From Paraphaeosphaeria minitans (Eukaryota; Ascomycota; Dothideomycetes; Pleosporales; Didymosphaeriaceae), in the NCBI GenBank assembly GCA_015832175.1, contig WJXW01000004.1:1984001-2048000 (forward strand): a stretch of DNA of 64,000 bases, read 5' to 3'. The notes beneath the pieces are model-generated. The model was not told the origin of the DNA and did not search any database. It was given only the letters and a program-made list of their open reading frames with translations. Both the position numbers and the translations under genes were made by a program. This document shows positions 55,019 to 64,000 of the stretch, piece by piece (positions within the stretch are counted from its first letter, which is position 1; every line of letters begins with the position of its first letter).

Positions 55019-56630
55019 ATGACATCCGGCTCACGACCTCTGACCACTCGCCCCCGATCGAAGATGGCACGCCCAGCTTTAAAGGCTAATCGATGGCTGT
55101 CGCAACCCATCGACGAAGAGCGCCCGTTGCTCGATGGCGCGAACGTCGAAGCGACTTCCCTGGCTGCAAAACTACCCGCCCGCCATGTGATATCTGCAAA
55201 GACGCACCGCGAATCTTTCTCAGTCGACCACGGATGGATACCCTGGCTCCAAGTCATAGCAGGCTGGGTTCTCTTCGCGAACAGCTGGGGCCTGCCGACC
55301 GCATATGGCACCTTCCAGACCTACTATACCCAAAATCTACTATCCGAGTATCGTTCCGCCACCATTGCGTGGATCGGCTCTTTGCAGCTCTTCTTTTGCA
55401 CCATAGGCTGTCTCCCCGCGGGCATCATGCTGGACCAAGGGTATCTTCAAGGCCTCATTGCATTAGGTTCAGCGCTCGAGGTCACCGGTCTTGTGGCTGT
55501 TTCTTTCTCGACCCAATACTGGCAGATTCTGCTTGCTCAAGGCGCTCTTGTCGGAATGGGATGCGGTCTGCTTGGTCTCCTTCCAGTCGCAGTGATTTCG
55601 ATGTATTTTGAAAAGAAGCGCATGCTAGCTGTTGGTCTGGCAGCTACAGGCGCAAGCTTCGGTATGACCCATCTACACCCCAGGGGATTACAAAGTCAGT
55701 GCGAATTGATTCAGGCTGAGTTATGTCTCAGCTATGTGAGAAACAAGTCTTTGTTGCTCAGTGGTTCCTGACTGAACTCGCACTGACTTTGTCCCCCCAG
55801 CTCCGGCACCAACATCAACGATGTAACTCGCTAACACTTCCCTCAGCCGGCATCGCTCAGCCCATTATCCTCAAGTACCTCTTCGAACATATCGGCTTCT
55901 CATGGGCAGTCCGCATGTTCGCTTTGTCCATCCAACTCAGCAGCACACTTCCATTCTTTATAATGCGCCTCCAGTCGGAGGGCGTTGAGGGTAGGTCGCG
56001 CTTTGGCTTCCACCACTTCAAAGACTTAACATACACGACCTTCGTGTGTACCTTCACGCTCATTCAAGCCGGCGCGATGGTGCCCGTTTTTTTTCATCCA
56101 GGAATATGCACTTAACCTTGGCATCGACGAGACCATGGCCTTCCACCTGCTTGCAATCCTCAATATGGCAGGCCTTTTTGGCCGATTCGTGCCAAACTTC
56201 ATAGCTGACCAGTACGTTCTTGCCGGGCTCGTCCTCTAGTACATTCACGCTAACCAGACACAGCTACGGAGGAATCAACACTCTCTTACCGCTAACCTTC
56301 ACCTGCATCATCCTGCTTGTGACCCTGCCTTGGTTCAGTTTCGCGTCGGCAGGCACGCTCATTCTGCCTTCGCCTATTATCACGAAGCTATTACCCTGTG
56401 CAGCGGATCTCGGCGTACGCATGGGCTTGGCCTATTTGTTCGCTGCTTTTGGCGGGCTTGTCGGAAACCCGTTGTCGAGCTCTGCCAAGAAGGAAAACGA
56501 CCCCGACGCTGCGCGAGAGTTCCGCGGCATATGGTGGATAGCGGCTGGAGTTTTGACTATGGCGTTCTGCGCGCTGTTATGTACCAGGAGGCTAAAGGTT
56601 GGCACGGTCTTTGGACGGTGCCAAATTTAG
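55019..56630 (+). pseudogene. MFS transporter (monocarboxylate type) with a frameshift in a T run
   Basis: Exons 55019..55661, 55847..56211 and 56264..56630 with GT-AG introns of 185 and 52 nt. The N-terminal tail (KANRWLSQPIDEERPLLDG) precedes helices: WLQVIAGWVLFANSWGLPTAYGTFQTYY, IAWIGSLQLFFCTIGCLPAGIMLDQG, and VGMGCGLLGLLPVAVISMYFEKKRMLAVGLAATGASF-AGIAQPII. In exon 2 a run of eight T (about 56088-56095) leads to a stop at 56113. With seven T the frame gives FFIQEYALNLGIDETMAFHLLAILNMAGLFGRFVPNFIAD-HYGGINTLLPL and goes on to 56630; total length would then be 1374 nt, 457 residues, right for the family. A sequencing error is as likely as real inactivation. One stretch in exon 3 (SAGTLILPSPIITK) is unlike the family. 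Confidence 0.75.
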
Positions 56631-58488
56631 GTGTTGGTGGGGTGTCTTTTGTTGGCGTGTTCTTCTATCGATACCTACAACTTCTTAGTGAGGCAAGGTC
56701 TTGCTAGATTGCGAATTCTAATCACATGAAGTTTTATATACCTACCATATTGGCATCCTTACGCCGCCCTTTTCGTACCTGGTCAAAGACAGCAGAGAAT
56801 CTCAGGTTCCAGAAGCCAAGTCCCAATGACTGCCCTTTGGGCAACGAAGTCTACCGACTACAACGTCCAAACTTTCGACCTAACCTCGTGCTGTTGAAAC
56901 ATCCAACTACGCCGGAAGTGCTTCAAAAGGCCACCGCCAACAGAGGTAGCATAGATTGGACCTGCTAAGTAAGCGGCCGCTCTGTAGTAAAGTCGCCAAT
57001 GGTGGGTTGATCAACACACGAAGACCCGTCAGTGTATCTCTATCCTCAGGAAATACCGTGATCAAGTATTTCGTGGGGCACTTGATGTCTCGTCACTTCG
57101 CTCTCAGTCTCGGCTTGTAGTGCTTTCTCAGAGGCCAGCACGATTCTCAGTAGAATGATCCCTGGGGAGGGGTTATCATGGCAGGCCAATCGCCTTCCAT
57201 GCTCTCTATAATATCAAGATAACGCCCTAAACGATGTCAGTCGTAATGAGTGATATAATGGTAGGTATTCTCACTTGAATCGCACCATTCTTTTGCAAAC
57301 TATCTAACTATTGACTTCGTAGAGTTAATACGCAACTTGCAATTCAGATCACCCGTTTGCTTTCAGATGCGGTATTGTCCAACCGCCGCTTGGAGCAAAG
57401 AGTACAAGCACTATAGCCAGTGCGCTGCATAAAAATTACCGCCTATTCGTTCGCTGAATCAAGACTCCGCAAAAAGGCGATACACAGCAACGACACGTCT
57501 TCCATACGTTGCAGGACCCGTTTCCTCTCATCGGAATTGGAATTGGAATCGGAATTGGAATTGGCCTATTCAAATCCCACTCAATTCGAAATCCTTAAAA
57601 ATAAAAAGCGCACTGGGGGGTATTATCATCGCGTGCGTCGTACGTCTCCAGGAGTCCAGGATGGAAAATATTAGGCGCCTAGATACGCGCCGTAGCATGC
57701 AAAGAGCGTGCTAGACACAAGGCTTCGGGCTTGTTAGAGTCTCGCCTACCTACTTACTTACATATCTATTACTTACACACTGAAAACATGCCGCAGTATT
57801 TCCCCAACTTCCGCTCTTTATCGGCAAGAAGGGGAACACAAGCCTATAGACTACGCTTTACCCGATGGCATTCTTCCCGATTGCAATTCGCGTTCAGTAT
57901 CAGATTGGACACGTGTCGAATGGTCCTGCCCACGATATGAGCAATCTGACACTCGCGTGACATACCCATGTCCCAGAGTGGCGTCTGAGACTGTCTTGAG
58001 TGAGGCTGCTTCAATTATCAACTCTGCAGGCTCCATGGCTATGACGATGCAGGTTTCTCGGACGCAAAATTTTCCTTTGAAATCGGCAATAACAGTGGAT
58101 CATCGTTCCAGCGGGGCATCGATCTTGGGGGTAAGTGGACATTATGCAGGATTGCGGTATTACTGTGCGCGTCGATGTCTGCGAGATCGTGCACGTCGTG
58201 TGGTGATGGAGGTGAAGTGGTAGGTTGTGTTCATCTTGGTCTTCCCTGTACGGTAGTTCAAAGCGTAAGAACGGAAGTCGAAGACGGTGCAACTTTGCGT
58301 TTATACTGGCCCAAGCACAGTGCGTTGGTACCCATGTCATGTCGATAGATACTGTAGCGGGCCTAAGCCCATAGACTTCAGCTATACACATTAAAGCTCA
58401 AGGCGAGCCCATGCTGTCCATCCAGCTCACTCACGTAGATACAAAAGAGAACGCCATTGTATGCAAAAGCCACTGCCCCGTCCTATCA
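56631..58488. other. Intergenic region, no supported gene
   Basis: About 1.86 kb between the MFS gene and the S41-like gene (3' end). Its only structured item is a short GGAATT-type hexanucleotide run. Several 60-130-codon ORFs have no motif. Confidence 0.45.
57532..57565. repeat. GGAATT hexanucleotide microsatellite
   Basis: About five and a half units of GGAATT, with two GGAATC variants, in intergenic DNA. Confidence 0.8.
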
Positions 58489-60922
58489 TCACACCAAACT
58501 GGCTCCAAATGCCATTGACCCCAGCACCACCGCGCTGCAGGCAAAGATCGCCGCATATCCACCTTGTGCAGGCTTGATAGCACCTGCAGCAGCGCCCTTC
58601 GACTCCGAGGGACTCGGCGAGCTTCCCTCGCCACCTGCCCCGCTGCCGCTGCCACTGTTCGTCGAAGAACCGCCACTCCCGCCGCTGGATGGGCTCCCCT
58701 CACCCTGGCCCGTCTGATCCTCCTTGCTCGTCACAGACCCCGCAACGCACGCCTCCTCATCCATGCCGCCGTCCTTGCCAAACGCCACCTCCGCCGCCCT
58801 GCTCCACAGCGCCGACACATTGAGGTACATGTTGGGCTCGTAGTAGATCCTGCAGCTGGCAGTGTCGTTGAGGAACTGCGTGGGCACACCGTCCTTCTCG
58901 AGGCCCTTGCGGATGTTGTCCTGGAAGTTGACGCCGGCGGTGCTGACGGCGATGCTGAAGGGCATGGGGAGAAAGTCGTACCACTCGTTGACTTCGTCTT
59001 TGGAGGAGGCGTAGGTTCGGATGACACTGGCAGAGACCTGTTGGAGGTATTCGGACGGTAGCAGCATGGAGCCTTTGGTGCCACCGACACCTTGCATAGG
59101 CCCGGTGCCGGGGACACCGCCGACTGCGAGGGTTTTGACGCCGGCTTGCTGGACCATTAGTTCGGTGAAGAGGGAGCAGGTGGAGGCGCAGATGCCGTCG
59201 GAGAGAATGATGATGTCTTCGGCCTTGAAGGGTTGCTTGGTGAAGTTGGCGCGGTCGAGATAGCCGGTCATGCTGATGCCGATGGCGTAGGTGTCGTCAG
59301 AAGTCTCGATTGGATCGGAGAGGTTGTACCTGAGGAGGTCGGTGAAAGAGTCGCCGTTGAACTTCTCGGGCGGATACATGTCCTTGAAGTCCGAGAACTC
59401 CTCGTCCTCGGCACTGACGTAGGAATGAAAGTTCCAAGGCGAGGTGTACAAGTTGCCGTTCGAGTTGTTCATTGTCTTGATAGACGACAATTTTTCGCCG
59501 AAGAGCTCGGAGCCCTTGTGCCCACGCCATCGCGACTGGAGCTGGGGCTTCTCATTGGGGAAGAACTGGAGGAACATGTCGTATCCGAGCAGGATCTTGC
59601 CACCACCGTTCGTTCGAACATCGATGATGTGCTTGTCAACGCTCTGGTCCTTTGCTTGGCTGATGTACTGTTGTACGACGTTCTGGAATTCTCTAGCTTC
59701 CCTGTTGTCGCCTTCGCCAGCCTCTACGTTGAACGTTTGTACCATCAGGACACCCACTCTACCGGCCCCCGTATCGACGAAGTAACCAGCTAGTTTGACT
59801 TCGTCGGATGTGTGCTCAACAATAGCTTTAGGGTAAGCCCAAGGGACCCATCGACGGTTGAGCTCTGCTTCGCGAGGGTACTCCACGTTCCGAGGTACAT
59901 TGTGGTGGTTCAGAGATCTTTTCTTTGTTTCGGTGGCCTCAAAGGTGGACGAGCGCGGTACGATGAAGGTGTTGTAAAAGTCCTGGCCATTTTTTACGAG
60001 GGCCCAGTCTCTCGGCTTATTGACGACAGCCGAGTTCACAAACTCACGCGAGGTACCGTTCTCATACGAAATGTTGACCGAAGCACCTGGGTAGAAGCGG
60101 GGATTGGCGAAGAAACCAAAGTTCTCTGCTGGCTGCATGTAGAACATGGAATTGTATCTCGAGTCCAGGTCGTGGTAGGTGGTGTTCATGCTCTCGTTTT
60201 TGACGAACTGCACGGCATCTTTCCCATCGATTTGCGAAATTGCGGATCGCTTGACGTTCCCGTCAAAGGTTTTGTTGAAGTCCCCGACACCCCATATCTT
60301 CGGATCACTCTTGCCGTCCTCTGAACCCGATATCAGCGCAATTTCACGGTCTCTTCGCCAGGTGAAAACTCCGCTGTGTGCCATCCCGGAGAATGTGAGA
60401 TGTCCATCGTGTGCTTTGACAAACAGCCTCGCAATGTCGATCTCGAAATCATATTCATTGTCGTAGTCGCCGTTTGAAATCTTCTTGCCAATGTCATCCA
60501 AGCCTTGTTGGAGATCCACCCCTTCGTCACCATATCCCTCTGGTGGGTTCTTCAGGTAGGACAACGTTGATTGCCACTCCACCATGTTCTTCACATTTTT
60601 CACCGTATCGGTCGCAGCATCTTTATCGATGGGAACGGACTTGAGACATGCGTAGGCGAGCTGGTCCTTCGTCAGCACTGGGCAACACATGCAATCTTGT
60701 CTCAAGCATCTGGAGTTGACTTACCTCTGCTTCAATGAGGGTAGTCTCAGTAATCAACTCTGCGATCTGGCCACATGCTTCTCCCGTCTCTATAGGCCCC
60801 GAAGCAGATGCTGTGGATGTAGCCTGATTGCTGTCTGCAGTCGCACTCGTCCCGAAAGAAAATGTCTCTATCTGCGCAGTAACGACAGATGCCAGCACCG
60901 AAAATGCTGCGATGGACCTCAT
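58489..60922 (-). CDS. Secreted S41 (C-terminal-processing-like) peptidase, probably GPI-anchored
   Basis: CDS complement(join(58489..60666, 60725..60922)), 791 residues. The signal peptide is MRSIAAFSVLASVVTA. The 58-nt intron starts GTAAGT; the acceptor CGAAG|GAC keeps the frame and gives IEAE-DQLAYACL, while the more obvious CCCAG would bring a stop. The N-terminal domain has FEIDIARLFVKAHDGHLTF. The S41 core has HIIDVRTNGGGKILLGYDMFLQFFP and the nucleophile in IILSDGICASTCSLFTELM. The C-terminus is Ser/Gly-rich (SSGGSGGSSTNSGSGSG) and ends in a hydrophobic segment (AAIFACSAVVLGSMAFGASLV), a typical GPI-anchor signal. Many NxS/T sites fit a surface protein. Fungal members are of unknown substrate; similar to CPAF-type S41 proteins. 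Confidence 0.88.
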
Positions 60923-63266
60923 GTCTGAAGATTTAAAGCTGTATCGACTCGAGAACCTGAGGAGGGGTTCCGATGGAGCTTGTAATTAACGACACGTCTT
61001 CCCAATTAGAATACGAGCCACAGCTTCGATAGTGCAAAAAGCTGGCAGGTATCTAGCCGGATTCGAAGCGGAAAACGTAAGTCAAGTCGAAAGAAGGCGA
61101 TGCCAGCAATACAATTCCTAAAGTCCCAAGCTCTTCGAGGACGAAAAACAGTCTCGTTTGTGAAACCAGGACTCCAGAGTTATCGCAAAGTCCGGCGAGT
61201 CTAAGCCCGTATGCAAGTACCCGCTCGCCGTCGAAACAATGCTTCCTCGACACGCAACAACCAACAATTAACAAACTTGAGCGAATGAATGAATGAACCT
61301 ACGCACAAACGACTGTGTGAAAGGGCGTTGTCCTTCCCATGTGGAGGATCGCCTTCATCTTATTGTAGCGCATCTCTCCCATCGAACATGCGCCTCTCGC
61401 TGGGCCAGCCCTGTTTCGAAACTAGTCGTGGTGCCGGCATCCTGTGCCCACGCCGCAACTCTGATTCGCCGGTAAATGAAGATGATGGACGAAAAGAGAT
61501 GGGTGTCAGCCCTCTGTGGAGCAGCTAAGAGTCTTTGCGTGAGGCCATGGCGGTCGCACCCCTGCGCGGCGGCGGCTGAAATGGGTGCGGCAACGGTGCC
61601 GTGCGCTGCGGACGCTCTCCCAGGTCCCTCCTTCGCCTGTGTCCGTGGCTCCCGTTAATATCCCCGCATCGTTCTCACGTATAAATGTACAAGTCCATCT
61701 TGAAGTGCACGATGCGCTAGAGTTCGCAATTGTAGGTTGTTCGATGGCTGCTCGAGATGCGATGAAAAGGGATGCGCGCCAAGAGATCACTGCCTCAATA
61801 CGAGGTTCATCCACGCCGCTCAGCATTGAGAAGCCGCACGTGCCCTTCGCCTGCACCGCCTCACCTCGCAATGAATGAATGCGGAGTTGCGGCTCGGGCT
61901 CGCAATGCTTCGCTTCAAAGGCCCACGCGTTGGCAAATGATGGGGTTCTGAAGTCCGTTGAATGGCCCACTCTGGAGGTGAAGTAGGTACGGTACCTAGG
62001 TACCTAGGCACCAACGTTGCCCTCTGATCTCTCCTCACCCGTTCGAGCTTTTGTCGCGCCGCCGTACTGAGTCGCCGCAAGACAATTTTGACACGCCTTT
62101 GTTCTGCCGTATATTTGCTCCATATTTAGCTTCCCGATATCTGATGGCGTATAATCAGGGAAACAAGTGTGTCTGACGTTCTTCGCGTACCTAGCTACCT
62201 AGGTAGATGCCTGATTTGCAAGGGGCTCGGTCAGAGCGACGGACTTTTAGGCGCTCTCTCTGAAACACGCCTGCAGGTGGGCGGATACGCTTAAATCTGT
62301 CCAGGGGGCCATTTCCAAGAGGCCAACAATGCCATCGGACGAACTTTGGCACATTTAGACGCGCTCGGATGGATGCATCACAACGCAATGGAGCCCGGTG
62401 GCACAGGTGCGAGGAATGGCAACTGTATTCGATGAGCCTTACTCGCAAGGTAATGTGATGCTGACAATCGTCGGATGCTAGTTCATGCACTCTGGTCATA
62501 CCGGACGTGAAGGTGTAAATGCTGAATTGGTTGACAAGAAATCGAGTTTCATGTACATGATGAATGCCCCACGGCGTTACCAAAGAACGTCAACTTCTTC
62601 CATCTCACAGATCGCATACCTCGTCGAGCTGGGCATTGAAAGTATGCCCTGCTACAACACCTGACTGTCGGTCATATCATGTGAAGTACAGTGGGAGCAC
62701 ATGTCACCTCAAAGCTTTCAATCTTCTCACCACCCCCCGGATCCATCTATACATCCCTCTAGAAACCACGTCCCCAAGACCTTCATTAACTACCCAGCTT
62801 TAAGTGCTATCGGGTTCGAGCACCCACAAGTAAGGCAGATATGATGTCCAAAGCGTAATCTCAAAAGTCGGAAGATTTTCCGGGTCTCCAGCTTCTGGTA
62901 AGGTCGAACGGATTCGGTTTCGCTGCTGGGAGATGGTAGATCGGATGATGGCATGCGCTTTGAATTGGTAGGGGGGAAGGGTGCTGCGCGAAGAGGCTCG
63001 ACGGCGTAATATCTACGGTATTTCAACCCAGCCATAGCCACAGGCCTACCTCGCTGAAGAGGCCACGCCCATTGCGTGGCACAGTCGAATGACCATTATG
63101 GCTCCACATCCTCTTCTCTCAGCCATAAACCACTGGTATAGTTAGACTTCTCATCCACCAGAAGAATAAAAAAAAACCTCTATACAATCCAACCCCCAGC
63201 CTCACAACCTCCCTCCCACCTCCACCCCTGCACAGGTACCGCAACACTGCGCCCGAGTCCCGCACC
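60923..63266. other. Long intergenic region, no supported gene
   Basis: About 2.3 kb. Two TAGG/ACCTAGGT runs (about 61985-62012 and 62187-62206) are present. Overlapping ORFs (61506-61970 minus, 61585-61878 plus, 62191-62583 minus) are in mutually exclusive frames without motifs. The T-loop-like GGTTCGAGCACCC near 62813 lacks the rest of a tRNA. Confidence 0.45.
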
Positions 63267-64000
63267 TCACACCCTCCCCTTCTCCCCCGTCCGCCTCCAC
63301 TCCCCGTCCCTCCACGCCTCCACCTCCGCCAACGCCCGCCGCGGCTCCTTCTTCCGCGTCAGCAGAAACCCCTGGATTTCCGCAGGACTGAACCTCCCCG
63401 CTGGAATCTTGCTCGCAAACTCGTCTGCCATGGCGCCCAGCTGCGCCGCCTGCACGACGTCGAGCTCCGGCTCGCGAGTCAGGAGCTCGAGAAACGCTTC
63501 GTCCTCGGGTGTGCTCGAGAGCGCGGGCTGCGCGATGGGCGTGGACGGGCGGGAAGGTTTGGGTTGGGGTGGGGGAGAGGCGGAGGGGGAGGTGCTGCTG
63601 TACATGCGCGTGAAGATGTCGCGGGATTGCGCGCGGGTCGCGAGGGTGAATTGGACTTGGAGGTCCACGCGGCCGGGGCGGATGAGCGCGGGGTCGAGCT
63701 TCTCGGGGTGGTTCGTCGTCATGATGAGCACTCTTCCCTCGTGGGAAGCCGCGCCGTCGATGGTGTTGAGCAGCCCGGAGAGGGAGATTAGCGACTTGAT
63801 GCCCGGGCCCCGGAGCGCGGCACCGGGGAGCTTGGGCAGGGGGTCGACTTTGACGCCGTCTTCGGAGGGCGTGCCGTCGCTGCTGGCTTCGGAGGGCGTG
63901 CCGTCGCTGCTGGCTTCGGAGGCGTCGTCGGTGCGGCGGAGGCCTGCGGAGTCGATGTCTTCGAGGAGGACGATGCAGCGGCGGGGAAGGGTTGTGAAGA
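63267..64000 (-). CDS. Second BCS1-like AAA ATPase, C-terminal part only
   Basis: The frame is open from the right edge to a stop at 63267, about 244 residues; the N-terminus and Walker A lie outside the window. Walker B is CIVLLEDIDSAG, followed by an insert with two copies of a 9-residue repeat (SDGTPSEAS), then SLSGLLNTIDGAASHEGRVLIMTTNHPEKLDPALIRPGRVD (sensor and arginine-finger region) and a Pro/Ser-rich insert (PPPQPKPSRPST). The end is FSPAEIQGFLLTRKKEPRRALAEVEAW. This intact AEIQGFL is the model by which the first BCS1-like gene is seen to be frameshifted. It is a paralogue about 18 kb away, and is GC-richer. Likely membrane-associated chaperone-type ATPase. Confidence 0.85.
   Translation of the reverse strand, partial: FTTLPRRCIVLLEDIDSAGLRRTDDASEASSDGTPSEASSDGTPSEDGVKVDPLPKLPGAALRGPGIKSLISLSGLLNTIDGAASHEGRVLIMTTNHPEKLDPALIRPGRVDLQVQFTLATRAQSRDIFTRMYSSTSPSASPPPQPKPSRPSTPIAQPALSSTPEDEAFLELLTREPELDVVQAAQLGAMADEFASKIPAGRFSPAEIQGFLLTRKKEPRRALAEVEAWRDGEWRRTGEKGRV
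63864..63917. repeat. Two exact 27-bp tandem repeats in the AAA gene
   Basis: 63864-63890 and 63891-63917 are identical (GGAGGGCGTGCC...). The unit is a multiple of three, so it duplicates nine residues in a loop of the AAA protein without changing the frame. Confidence 0.88.

Noticed and set aside
56088..56095. Programmed frameshift at the T8 run of the MFS gene
   Set aside because: Slippery-looking, but no stimulatory structure is apparent and membrane carriers of this family are not known to use it; indel or error is simpler.
62800..62835. T-loop-like GGTTCGAGCACCC as a tRNA 3' end
   Set aside because: No anticodon or D arm at the expected distance.

Overview
The window is nuclear DNA of a filamentous ascomycete (Pezizomycotina), most likely a plant-associated Dothideomycete. 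The evidence is many 45-115 nt GT-AG introns with CTAAC/CTGAC branch sites, a Zn2Cys6 regulator, monocarboxylate-type MFS carriers, BCS1-like AAA proteins, fungal Rtt109, a mitochondrial RNase III-fold ribosomal protein, and secreted plant-wall esterase and rhamnogalacturonase genes. The class-level placement is inference.

Layout. 1-5.1 kb: a TPR/CHAT gene running off the left edge and, head to head with it, a caspase-fold gene broken by one base deletion and one stop. 5.1-8.2 kb: gene-poor DNA with a solo LTR (217 bp, TGTGG...CCACA, TTAGT target duplication) and a degenerate tRNA-like sequence. 8.2-12.2 kb: a secreted GH28 rhamnogalacturonan hydrolase and the relic of an arylsulfotransferase. 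12.2-24.6 kb: a large disordered membrane protein, a broken Baeyer-Villiger-type flavoprotein monooxygenase, mitochondrial ribosomal protein mL57, Rtt109 and ceramide glucosyltransferase.

25.3-40.9 kb is the most interesting part. It is a compact block of seven genes: a metallo-beta-lactamase-fold enzyme, a 2-isopropylmalate synthase paralogue, a 2-oxoglutarate/Fe(II) oxygenase, an MFS carrier, a class IV (branched-chain) aminotransferase, a Zn2Cys6 regulator and a 3-isopropylmalate dehydratase. Three of four enzyme types needed for a leucine-type alpha-keto acid elongation cycle, plus an oxygenase, a transporter and a local regulator, look like a pathway cassette for an unusual (chain-extended and/or hydroxylated) amino acid. 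There is no isopropylmalate dehydrogenase and no NRPS in the window. All seven reading frames can be spliced intact, so the cassette appears functional.

41-46 kb: a pogo-like transposase gene that has lost its DDE domain, a facing terminal inverted repeat, and a BCS1-like AAA gene with a late frameshift. 47-52.8 kb: an intact 1840-residue DDX60/Ski2-like helicase. 53.2-56.6 kb: a CE1 esterase and an MFS carrier frameshifted in a T run. 58.5-61 kb: a secreted, probably GPI-anchored S41 peptidase-like protein. The right edge holds the C-terminal part of a second BCS1-like AAA protein.

Single-base gains or losses, almost all in short homopolymers, break at least four genes, while many long genes are perfectly open. 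They may be real decay or consensus errors, and raw reads are needed to tell. Exon-intron models were made by eye from splice signals, reading-frame continuity and remembered family motifs; no database search was possible.
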